5,702 nucleotides of DNA from Citromicrobium sp. (GCA_003248395.1 QFNA01000118.1:1-5702), one strand, 5' to 3'; counted from the first letter of the stretch, positions 1 through 5,327 are shown. Translations and numbers: made by a program. Notes: generated by a model not told the origin, from the sequence alone.

Positions 1-839
1 TTGCGCAGCATGCGAATGGCATCGATGAAGCGCTTCCTGCCCGCGACGCTGCCCGCGACGAGATCGGAGTGGCCGCCGACATATTTGGTAAGCGAGTAGA
101 CCACGAGATCCGCGCCATGTTCCAGAGGACGCTGCCACAAGGGTCCGAGGAAGGTATTGTCGATGGCGATCGAGCATTTATCCGGATCGAAATGCGCATC
201 GCGCGCGTCCCTGACTGCCTCGACATCCACGAGCGCGTTGGTCGGATTGCCCGGGCTTTCGAGATAGATCATCGGCACCTCGCCGCCCTGCTTTTCCGCC
301 TGCGCCTTGGCGCGCGACATTACCTCGTCCAGCTGCTGCCTGCTGGCACCGGCAGGAAAGTCGATGAAGGTGACGCCGTATTTCGCCATCGTCTTGGCAA
401 TGAAGCCTTCCGATGCGGCATAGAGCGGGCCGGAGTGGACGATCACGTCGCCTGCCTTGCATGCTGCAAGAAGCAGCACGGCGATGGCGGTCATGCCGCT
501 GGAGAAGCTCAGTGCTTCCTCCGCCCCGTCCCAGACGGCGAGGCGATCCTCGAGAATTTCCTGGTTGGGCGCGTTGAAGCGCGAATAGACCAGGCCCTCG
601 GCACCGCCCGGCCGCTTGCCGGTGATGCCTTCGAAATGGCGTTTACCGTCTGCCGCGCTGGGGAATGCGAAGGTGCTGGTGAGGAAGATCGGTGCCTTCA
701 GGCTTCCTTCGGACAGGACCGGATCATAGCCGTGTCCCATCATCAGCGTGCTGGGCTTGAGCTTGCGGCCCGCGATCTTCGTGACTTCGGGCGTGGGATT
801 CTTGCGCGGCGTGGTGGGATCGATATCGTTGTCGCTCAT
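1..839 (-). CDS. Cys/Met-metabolism PLP-dependent enzyme, cystathionine gamma-synthase family (partial, C-terminus outside window)
   Basis: A fold-type I PLP enzyme that acts on sulfur amino acids in the cytoplasm. The family includes cystathionine gamma-synthase, O-succinylhomoserine sulfhydrylase and methionine gamma-lyase. The visible 279 residues carry the family landmarks: YSRFNAPN (85-92, phosphate-binding Tyr and Arg), SSGMTAI (113-119), GPLY with the ring-stacking Tyr140, ESPGNPT (194-200), AIDNT with Asp227 (contacts the PLP pyridine nitrogen), and SLTKYVGGHSD with the Schiff-base Lys252. The frame stays open to the window edge, so the substrate-determining C-terminal domain is missing and I cannot choose between gamma-synthase, sulfhydrylase and lyase. 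The ATG at 839 is chosen because AGGAAGG lies 11 bases upstream; that spacing is slightly long. An N-terminal extension of about 30 charged residues precedes the core. The gene appears to have its own promoter and structured leader (separate entries). The family call is secure and the exact reaction is not. Confidence 0.93.
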   Translation of the reverse strand, partial: MSDNDIDPTTPRKNPTPEVTKIAGRKLKPSTLMMGHGYDPVLSEGSLKAPIFLTSTFAFPSAADGKRHFEGITGKRPGGAEGLVYSRFNAPNQEILEDRLAVWDGAEEALSFSSGMTAIAVLLLAACKAGDVIVHSGPLYAASEGFIAKTMAKYGVTFIDFPAGASRQQLDEVMSRAKAQAEKQGGEVPMIYLESPGNPTNALVDVEAVRDARDAHFDPDKCSIAIDNTFLGPLWQRPLEHGADLVVYSLTKYVGGHSDLVAGSVAGRKRFIDAIRMLR

Positions 840-850
840 GGTACGAGCAT

Positions 851-857
851 CCTTCCT
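851..857 (-). promoter_or_regulatory. Shine-Dalgarno of the Cys/Met enzyme gene, complementary to an upstream hairpin loop
   Basis: AGGAAGG is the only purine-rich SD-like run before the ATG at 839, 11 bases away. It is the exact 7-base reverse complement of CCTTCCT at 873-879, which forms most of the loop of the upstream GC hairpin. This suggests ribosome access could be controlled by loop pairing. An ATG at 850 immediately after the SD opens only a four-codon frame that closes in the ATGA of the true start. It is too close to the SD to be used. Confidence 0.6.
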
Positions 858-886
858 TGCGAGAACGCCCCCAGGAAGGCGGGGGC
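851..886 (-). promoter_or_regulatory. Candidate H-type pseudoknot / SD-masking leader element
   Basis: On the transcript, GCCCCC (886-881) pairs perfectly with GGGGGC (872-867) around the 8-base loop GCCUUCCU. Seven of those loop bases (879-873) are a perfect complement of the SD AGGAAGG (857-851), and a 9-base linker separates the stem from the SD. Stem, loop-to-downstream pairing and short linker together make a classic H-type pseudoknot. Small SAM-binding riboswitches (SAM-II, SAM-V, SAM/SAH) use this general architecture before methionine-cycle genes. I do not recognise their conserved cores here, so ligand binding is inference. No U-run follows the stem, so it is not an intrinsic terminator. 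A further helix, 940-930 with 867-859, could close the leader with two bulges. Confidence 0.4.
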
Positions 887-961
887 CAGTCCGGCTGGAG
901 GCAGCGCCCGTCCCTAACCTCCGCAGGAACGCTTCTCTGCCAGCGCCATAGCTTCAATTTC

Positions 962-990
962 CGATTACGGTCGGTGCGGTCAGGTTTCAA
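962..990 (-). promoter_or_regulatory. Candidate sigma70-type promoter of the Cys/Met enzyme gene
   Basis: Reading the minus strand, TTGAAA (990-985) is followed after exactly 17 bases by TAATCG (967-962). This resembles a housekeeping -35/-10 pair with optimal spacing. It would start transcription near 955 and give a leader of roughly 115 bases that contains the proposed pseudoknot. The -35 overlaps the TGA (989-987) that ends the displaced transporter tail, so the promoter sits exactly at the boundary of the upstream gene. The -10 is only a partial match, and no experimental signal is visible. Confidence 0.45.
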
Positions 991-1043
991 GCGACGAGCG
1001 CGTGCATCCCCCAAACGACGCCGGTAATCATCAGCACGCCAGC
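987..1043 (-). other. Frame-displaced C-terminal tail of the DASS transporter
   Basis: Reading from 1043 in the frame one base off the main ORF gives AGVLMITGVVWGMHALVA and then TGA at 989-987. This is a hydrophobic half-helix of the kind that ends DASS proteins after MVKAGVMLD. Adding one base between GAT (1048-1046) and GCT (1043-1041) joins the two parts into a protein of about 470 residues, a usual family length. With a T inserted the joint would read LDLAGVLM. I read this as a recent single-base deletion or a sequencing error. The tail's preserved composition argues against old decay. Confidence 0.75.
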
Positions 1044-2398
1044 CGATCGAGCATCACTCCGGCTTTCACCATGCGCTCTATGCGGATGCGCCCGGTTGCC
1101 CAGGCGATGGCGTTCGGCCCCGTGCCCGAAGGCAGCATGAAACCCCAGCTGGCGGCTAGCGCGGCGGGCATCGCAATCAAGACCGGATCTGCGCCGAGTG
1201 CGACGGCAAGGCTGGCGACCACGGGGATGATGCCGCTTGCAGTGGCGACATTGCTGGCGAATTCGGTAATCAGAACGACCATGGCGACCACAGCGAGCGT
1301 GGTGACAATGAGGGGGAAGGCCTCCAGCGGCAGGAGCGCCTGACCCAGCCATGCGGCCAGCCCGCTTTGCGCCATGCCGGCGGCAAGCGCGAGCCCCCCG
1401 CCGAACATCATGATGACGCCCCATGGCGCACGGTTGGCCTCTTCCCAGGTCAGCAGCGGCCTCCCCGTTCCGTCGGGCAGCAGGAAGAGGGTCAGCCCCA
1501 TGGCAATGGCGATGGTCCCGTCGGTGAGCGATCCGTCGGGCAGGAACGGCGCGATCCAGCGTTGGCCCATCCACAGCAGGAATGTGACGATGACGATGGG
1601 GACGAGCCGGCGTTCTGCGCTCGTCCAGTCGGCATGGATATCGATGGCGCGACGTGCGGCGGCAGTGTCGAAGGGATGATCGGCCACGTTCTGCACCCGC
1701 GCAACGAGCCAGGTCGCGAGCGGGACGCCGATTATGACCACGGGCATGCCGTATAGCGCCCATTGCGCGAAGGTTATGCGAAAGCCGGTGAGTGTTTCGA
1801 CCAGCCCCACCGCGATCGCATTGGTGGGCGAGCCGACCAGCGTCCCGAGCCCGCCGATGCTGGCGGCAAAGGCGATACCCATCGGCAATGCCCCGGCCAT
1901 GCCTTCGAACTCGTCGTCCTGCGAGCCGCCGCCACGCAACACGGCAACCGCCATCGGCATCATGATGAGCGCAGTCGATGTGTTCGATATCAGCATGGAC
2001 AGGATCGCAGCGGTGGCCATGAAAGCGAGCAAGACGCCCGTCTGACCGCCGCGCCTGCCCGCTGCGCGCAGCAGGAACTGGGCAAGGCGGCGATGCAATC
2101 CGGTTCGCTCGATCGCGAGTGCGATGAATGCGCCGCCCAGGATCAGGAACAGGATGGGCGAATAGTATGACGCCGCCGTTTCCCTGGCGTCCATCACGCC
2201 GGCGAAGGGCAAGACGAGAAACGGCATTAGCGCCGTTGCCGTCAGGGGGAGCGCTTCGGTCATCCACCAGGACGCCATCAGGAGGACGAGCCCTGCCGTG
2301 ACGAAGGCTTCGCGGCTCATCCCCGAAGGTGCCGGAAGGACGATCGTGGCACATAATGCCAACACGCCCACAATGAATCCGATCTGCCTGGCTTTCAC
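1031..2398 (-). CDS. DASS/SLC13-family anion:Na+ symporter (sulfate/dicarboxylate type), 3' end frameshifted
   Basis: An inner-membrane transporter of the divalent anion:Na+ symporter family, which takes up sulfate or C4-dicarboxylates. As read it has 455 residues and many hydrophobic segments. The family marks, numbered from the chosen start, are SNTST (138-142), GGLGTLVGSPTN (182-193), the second-repeat motif SNVAT (382-386, Val in place of the usual Thr) and LPSGTGPNAI (422-431). The start is GTG at 2398, with GGGAGG five bases upstream; a GTG at 2404 overlaps that SD and cannot use it. The frame ends early, reading AGVMLDRLAC, while another frame continues with a normal family-like hydrophobic tail (987-1043). 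One base therefore seems to be missing near 1044-1045. The lipoprotein gene lies 45 bases upstream on the same strand. The family is secure; the substrate cannot be told from sequence. Confidence 0.9.
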   Translation of the reverse strand: MKARQIGFIVGVLALCATIVLPAPSGMSREAFVTAGLVLLMASWWMTEALPLTATALMPFLVLPFAGVMDARETAASYYSPILFLILGGAFIALAIERTGLHRRLAQFLLRAAGRRGGQTGVLLAFMATAAILSMLISNTSTALIMMPMAVAVLRGGGSQDDEFEGMAGALPMGIAFAASIGGLGTLVGSPTNAIAVGLVETLTGFRITFAQWALYGMPVVIIGVPLATWLVARVQNVADHPFDTAAARRAIDIHADWTSAERRLVPIVIVTFLLWMGQRWIAPFLPDGSLTDGTIAIAMGLTLFLLPDGTGRPLLTWEEANRAPWGVIMMFGGGLALAAGMAQSGLAAWLGQALLPLEAFPLIVTTLAVVAMVVLITEFASNVATASGIIPVVASLAVALGADPVLIAMPAALAASWGFMLPSGTGPNAIAWATGRIRIERMVKAGVMLDRLAC

Positions 2399-2403
2399 GC
2401 GCA

Positions 2404-2409
2404 CCTCCC
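2404..2409 (-). promoter_or_regulatory. Ribosome binding site deciding the DASS start
   Basis: GGGAGG on the minus strand lies five bases before GTG at 2398. The alternative GTG at 2404 begins with the last base of this SD, so it cannot be served by it. The site decides the start in favour of 2398. It lies in the 45-base gap after the lipoprotein stop, where I see no terminator, so the two genes may share a transcript. Confidence 0.7.
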
Positions 2410-2443
2410 GATCGCGGCTGCTAGCAAGCGGCGCGACCGCAGG

Positions 2444-3022
2444 CTAGTTGGCGCGTGTCAGATCCACACTGTCGATATGCCAGCGAAGTTGCTGTGCATC
2501 GGCGCCGGGAACGTCGTTGATGCGTTTGAGCACAATCGTGCCCTCGTACCGCGTGTTACCGGCGTCGCCGCTGATGGTGGCAGGGACGCTGTAATAAGAC
2601 GAGCCAGCGGCGCCCTCCATCTGGCCATTCGGAACAGCCACGGTGATCTCTCCCATGTCGGCAAACAGATCCCGCCATTGTGCGCGTGGCCAGCGACGCT
2701 TGCTGGCGTCGTCAAGCATCCCCCACGCCTGATCCCACTCCTCAAGCTCGATTGCGCGGGCGAAGAATAGGAGCACATTGCGTGCGCCCGTTTCGGTCCG
2801 TTCGACAGTCGGATCCAGCCGACCGGGTTCAAGATCGGGCGAGCCATCATTGGCCGCATCGTTTGTTGGAGCGGGCGGTGGCGGTGGAGGGGCCGGCACG
2901 TCGCCGGCGGCGGGCTGGTCGAGGTCGACGCTGCTGACCTGCTCGCGGTTGTCTGCCGGCTCATTGCAGGCGGTGAGCGTGATTGCCAGCGCGAGGCCGG
3001 GCACGAGAATATGTCTGGTCAT
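2444..3022 (-). CDS. Small predicted lipoprotein, function unknown
   Basis: The product has 192 residues. It opens with a short signal peptide (MTRHILVPGLALAIT) and a lipobox LTAC with Cys19. Asn at the next position suggests delivery to the outer membrane by the +2 rule. Residues about 20-75 are a low-complexity linker rich in Asp, Pro and Ala, including PAPPPPPPAP (43-52). Residues about 76-192 look like one compact alpha+beta domain: ARNVLLFFARAIE, then WDQAWGMLDDASKRRW, then beta-rich segments ending LRWHIDSVDLT. The layout resembles an NTF2-like or DUF4878-like fold, which is inference only. I do not recognise the gene. The ATG at 3022 is the only start that keeps a signal peptide with a basic residue, yet no SD precedes it and the infC terminator ends 6 bases before it. 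The DASS gene follows after 45 bases. Confidence 0.8.
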   Translation of the reverse strand: MTRHILVPGLALAITLTACNEPADNREQVSSVDLDQPAAGDVPAPPPPPPAPTNDAANDGSPDLEPGRLDPTVERTETGARNVLLFFARAIELEEWDQAWGMLDDASKRRWPRAQWRDLFADMGEITVAVPNGQMEGAAGSSYYSVPATISGDAGNTRYEGTIVLKRINDVPGADAQQLRWHIDSVDLTRAN

Positions 3023-3028
3023 GCAATG

Positions 3029-3063
3029 AAAAACCGGAGAGCACCATGCGGCGTTCCCCGGTT
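3029..3063 (-). terminator. Rho-independent terminator of infC
   Basis: On the minus strand AACCGG (3063-3058) pairs with CCGGTT (3037-3032). The stem continues inward through G-U, G-C and A-U pairs, one mismatch and four more pairs to a GCAT tetraloop. A five-T run (3033-3029) follows, two of whose bases close the stem. It begins 27 bases after the infC stop codon, the expected place. It ends just before the lipoprotein ATG at 3022, so the lipoprotein needs read-through or its own promoter. Confidence 0.7.
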
Positions 3064-3090
3064 CGTCGTGTTCGTTCAGGTACGGGGCGC

Positions 3091-3633
3091 CTATTTGGGC
3101 GCGAGCACCATCACCATTTGCCGCCCTTCGAGCCGCGGGAAGGCTTCGACCTTGGCGATTTCCTCCACATCGTCGCGCACGCGATTGAGCAGGTCCATGC
3201 CGAGTTGCTGGTGGGCCATTTCGCGACCGCGGAAGCGCAGGGTGCACTTCACCTTGTCGCCGTTCTCGATGAACTTGTTCACGTTCTTCATCTTCACGTC
3301 GTAGTCGTGATCGTCGATGTTCGGACGCATCTTGATTTCTTTGATTTCCTGCGTCTTCTGCGTCTTTCGCGCGAGGTTCGCTTTCTTCTGCGCCTCGTAG
3401 CGATATTTGCCGACGTCGAGGAACTTGCACACCGGCGGGTCCGCATTGGGGCTCACTTCGACGAGGTTGAGACCCAGTTCATTGGCCTGTTCGGTCGCTT
3501 CGCGGGTGTACATCACCCCCAGGTTTTCGCCTTCGTGATCGATCACGCGGACCTTGGGGACATTGATCATGTTATCGTAGCGCGGGCCGCTTTTCACGGG
3601 CATTTGCATGCTGCGCCGGGGTGGACGGGCTAT
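3091..3633 (-). CDS. infC: Translation initiation factor IF-3 (probable ATA start)
   Basis: IF-3 binds the 30S subunit, keeps it apart from 50S and checks start codon-initiator tRNA pairing. From ATA at 3633 the product has 180 residues, the same as the E. coli protein. The N-terminal domain runs to about residue 80 and includes GPRYDNMINVPKVRVID, then LNLVEVSPNADPPVCK and the signature FLDVGKYRYEAQKK (71-84). A basic linker follows (KANLARKTQKTQEIKEIKMRPNI), then the C-terminal 30S-binding domain with KVKCTLRFRGREMAH (127-141) and PRLEGRQMVMVLAPK. ATA is preferred because AGGAG lies 8 bases upstream. ATG at 3609 (172 residues) lacks an SD, and GTG at 3687 would add an atypical extension. Rare start codons such as AUU allow IF-3 to repress its own translation in E. 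coli. rpmI and rplT do not follow; a terminator and a lipoprotein gene do. Confidence 0.96.
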   Translation of the reverse strand: MARPPRRSMQMPVKSGPRYDNMINVPKVRVIDHEGENLGVMYTREATEQANELGLNLVEVSPNADPPVCKFLDVGKYRYEAQKKANLARKTQKTQEIKEIKMRPNIDDHDYDVKMKNVNKFIENGDKVKCTLRFRGREMAHQQLGMDLLNRVRDDVEEIAKVEAFPRLEGRQMVMVLAPK

Positions 3634-3718
3634 GGGTATATCTCCTGATTCTGCCGTTTTGACCGATGCTATGTAGGAGGAATCCACCTGTTCCGCTAGT
3701 CGAGCGGGGCGGCTTTTT
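3634..3718 (-). promoter_or_regulatory. pdeM-infC intergenic leader with small hairpins
   Basis: These 85 bases follow the pdeM stop. A perfect 5-bp hairpin, CCGCT-CGACT-AGCGG, lies at 3707-3693. A second, AGGTGG-ATT-CCTCCT, lies at 3689-3675 and contains one U-U mismatch. The 3' arm of the second could instead pair with the infC SD (CTCCT with AGGAG), giving two exclusive states. No T-run follows either hairpin in the infC direction, so I see no terminator after pdeM. I also find no convincing -35/-10 pair, so infC may be read from pdeM or from a promoter inside pdeM. Confidence 0.3.
3642..3646 (-). promoter_or_regulatory. infC Shine-Dalgarno supporting the ATA start
   Basis: AGGAG on the minus strand is the only good SD in the infC leader. 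It stands 8 bases before ATA at 3633, 2 bases before another in-frame ATA (too close), and about 32 bases before the first ATG (too far). It therefore decides for the second ATA. The bases CTCCT at 3679-3675 are its perfect complement and could mask it. Confidence 0.65.
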
Positions 3719-4423
3719 TCACGCGGCGTTCAGCCACAGGTTGAATCGGGTGAGCTTCCCGCTCGCAGGCAGAACCGCGTCGATCCGATCCGCAGGCTGC
3801 AGCGCCCTGACAATGGCCGGGTCGCCGGCGTCCATCCCGCCGGTGAAGGCTCCGAAAGCCGGGAGTATCATGCGCCCGGACCGTTCGCCGCCATGGCCGT
3901 CATTCGCGCTCACCACGACACAGGGACGGCGGATCGTGCGCTGCCGAACCCTGAGTTTCAGGCAAGGGTGATAGTGACCCGACAATTCCGGTCGCCGTTC
4001 ACCCGGTTTGGCGCGGTGTCGCAAGATGGCGGGACCGATCGCCAGCTCCTCGACCAGCGTGCCGCCGCAGCGGGCCTCCATATCAGGATCGTGATTGCCG
4101 GTGATCCACACCCAGTCGACGGCCTTGGTCAGCGCCTCGAGCATCCCGCAGGCATGCGGTTCGAGCCGCGTCGAGCCATCTGAATCGTGGAAGTTGTCGC
4201 CGAGAGTGATCACGCGCCGCGCACCGGTTTCGCGGATCGCCAGAGCTATCCGCTCCAGCGTCTCGCGACTGTCGTAGGGTGGCAAGGGTTGGCCATGCCG
4301 GGCGTAGAAACTGGCTTTCTCGAGGTGCAGATCGGCCACCAGCAGTGCCCGCTCGCGCGGCCAGTAGAGCGCGCGGCCTTCGGTGAGGAGCCATTCCTCG
4401 CCAGCGAACGAAAGGGGAACCAT
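3719..4423 (-). CDS. pdeM: PdeM-type metallophosphoesterase (ligase-associated DNA damage response endonuclease family)
   Basis: A calcineurin-like metallophosphoesterase of 234 residues that binds two metal ions. It matches the family annotated as ligase-associated DNA damage response endonuclease PdeM. Metal ligands appear in order: DLH (31-33), GDNFHD (75-80), GNHD (109-112) and GHYH (149-152). Family-typical stretches are LLVADLHLEKASFYARHG, LPPYDSRETLERI and LPAFGAFTGG (187-196). The start ATG at 4423 gives the familiar N-terminus MVPLSFAGEEW; no strong SD precedes it. A longer reading frame upstream only runs antisense to hemF. The usual partners (ATP-dependent ligase, Lhr-like helicase, exonuclease) are not in this window; the neighbours are infC and hemF. 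A short Gly-rich insertion (SANDGHGGERSG, 172-183) precedes the LPAFG motif. The fold is certain; the repair role follows from the family name. Confidence 0.9.
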   Translation of the reverse strand: MVPLSFAGEEWLLTEGRALYWPRERALLVADLHLEKASFYARHGQPLPPYDSRETLERIALAIRETGARRVITLGDNFHDSDGSTRLEPHACGMLEALTKAVDWVWITGNHDPDMEARCGGTLVEELAIGPAILRHRAKPGERRPELSGHYHPCLKLRVRQRTIRRPCVVVSANDGHGGERSGRMILPAFGAFTGGMDAGDPAIVRALQPADRIDAVLPASGKLTRFNLWLNAA

Positions 4424-4432
4424 GAGGGCGCT

Positions 4433-4454
4433 ATTGCCGCCAGACAGTGGCAAT
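4433..4454. repeat. Perfect inverted repeat in the divergent pdeM-hemF gap
   Basis: ATTGCC (4433-4438) and GGCAAT (4449-4454) are exact inverted copies with 10 bases between them. Two further pairs (one G-U) can extend the stem inward. It lies between the pdeM start at 4423 and the hemF start at 4470, ending just before the hemF SD. It could be an operator for a dimeric regulator acting on both genes, or an RNA hairpin in the hemF leader. It does not match the FNR half-sites TTGAT/ATCAA that might be expected for an oxygen-dependent haem gene. Confidence 0.4.
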
Positions 4455-4457
4455 GGC

Positions 4458-4462
4458 AAGGG
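4458..4462 (+). promoter_or_regulatory. hemF ribosome binding site
   Basis: AAGGG lies 7 bases before ATG at 4470, a good spacing though a moderate match. An upstream in-frame ATG at 4422 has AAAGGGG about four bases ahead of it and would add 16 residues, so the start is not fully decided. The family N-terminus favours 4470. Confidence 0.5.
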
Positions 4463-4469
4463 CTTGTGC

Positions 4470-5327
4470 ATGACCGACTGGACCGAACAGACCGAAACCG
4501 CCCGCGACTGGTTCGAAAGCCTGCGGACGCGGATCTGCACCGAGTTCGAAGCGATCGAGCGCGAGGCAGGTAGCGAGGCCATATTCCAGTACGACAGCTG
4601 GGATCGCGAGGAAGACGGGAACGACGATCCGGGCGGCGGCACGCGCGGATTGATGAAGGGCAAGGTCTTCGAGAAGGTCGGGGTCAACGTATCGACCGTG
4701 CGCGGCAATTTCGCGCCCGAATTCGCTGCATCGATCAACGGGGCGAGCGAAGACAATCCCGGTTTTACCGCCACCGGGATCAGCCTGGTGGCGCATATGG
4801 CCAACCCGCATGTGCCGGCGGTCCATATGAACACGCGGTTCCTCACCACGCAGGCGGCATGGTTCGGGGGCGGGGCGGACCTCAATCCGCCGATTCCCTA
4901 CCAGGAGGATACGGAGGAATTCCACGCCCGCTTCCGCGCCGCCTGTGCCGCACACAACCCGACCTATTACGAACGCTTTCGCAAATGGGCGGACGAGTAT
5001 TTCTATATCCCCCACCGCGGCGTGCATCGTGGGGTCGGGGGGATATTCTATGACCATCTGGAGTGCCGCGACGAAGAGGCGTTCCAGCGCAATCTCGCCT
5101 TCACCAAGGAGGTCGGCGAGGCGTTTCTCGACATCTTCCCCAAGCTCGTCCGCCGCCGGATGGAGAGTGACTATACCGAGGCCGACAAGCGGCAGCAGCT
5201 CGAATGGCGCGGGCGCTATGCCGAATTCAACCTGGTCTACGACCGCGGGACATTGTTCGGCCTGAAGACGGGCGGCAATATCGACGCCATCCTGATGAGC
5301 TTGCCGCCCGAAGCGACGTGGAGCTGA
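4470..5327 (+). CDS. hemF: Oxygen-dependent coproporphyrinogen III oxidase
   Basis: The enzyme decarboxylates two propionates of coproporphyrinogen III to vinyl groups with O2, giving protoporphyrinogen IX in haem synthesis; it is a soluble homodimer. The 285 residues align along the whole E. coli HemF (about 299): FEKVGVNVSTV (67-77), ATGISLVAHMANPHVPAVHMNTRF (101-124), WFGGGADLNP (131-140), the signature region from KWADEYFYIPHR to RGVGGIFYD (172-195), and GRYAEFNLVYDRGTLFGLKTGG (248-269). The classic signature's Cys after KW is Ala here and FFD is FYD. The C-terminus stops at SLPPEATWS, short of the E. coli tail, which I believe is normal for alphaproteobacteria. ATG at 4470 gives the family-like start MTDWTEQ. 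The gene is divergent from pdeM and convergent with the GH16 gene, whose stop codon touches its own. Confidence 0.96.
   Translation: MTDWTEQTETARDWFESLRTRICTEFEAIEREAGSEAIFQYDSWDREEDGNDDPGGGTRGLMKGKVFEKVGVNVSTVRGNFAPEFAASINGASEDNPGFTATGISLVAHMANPHVPAVHMNTRFLTTQAAWFGGGADLNPPIPYQEDTEEFHARFRAACAAHNPTYYERFRKWADEYFYIPHRGVHRGVGGIFYDHLECRDEEAFQRNLAFTKEVGEAFLDIFPKLVRRRMESDYTEADKRQQLEWRGRYAEFNLVYDRGTLFGLKTGGNIDAILMSLPPEATWS

Noticed and set aside
836..850. Four-codon upstream ORF (ATG at 850 to TGA overlapping the main start)
   Set aside because: Its ATG directly touches the SD, leaving no spacing for initiation, and the overlap is likely accidental.
69..917. Long plus-strand open frame of 282 codons opposite the PLP enzyme
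   Set aside because: It is antisense to a clear enzyme of the cystathionine gamma-synthase family; its composition (Arg, Gly, Ala-rich, no motif) is typical of a shadow frame in GC-rich DNA.
840..955. Known SAM-II riboswitch before the PLP enzyme
   Set aside because: The position fits, but the conserved SAM-II core as I remember it is not present; only the general pseudoknot architecture is shared.
2411..2443. Possible hairpin around the TGCTAGCA palindrome between lipoprotein and transporter genes
   Set aside because: Pairing breaks up by mismatches outside the palindrome and no T-run follows, so neither a terminator nor an operator is supported.
3023..3430. Upstream extension of the lipoprotein frame into infC (328 residues in total)
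   Set aside because: The extension overlaps infC in another frame, has shadow-like composition and would bury the signal peptide and lipobox inside the protein.
2983..3648. Plus-strand 221-codon frame with a His-rich stretch (EHHHHLPPF)
   Set aside because: It runs antisense to infC across its whole length; the His run is the complement of infC codons, not a metal-binding motif.
3693..3719. Plus-strand hairpin followed by six T's, resembling an intrinsic terminator
   Set aside because: The 5-bp stem is separated from the T-run by several unpaired bases, and no plus-strand gene ends here.
4424..4885. Upstream extension of the pdeM frame (388 residues in total)
   Set aside because: It is antisense to hemF, and the PdeM family N-terminus matches the start at 4423.
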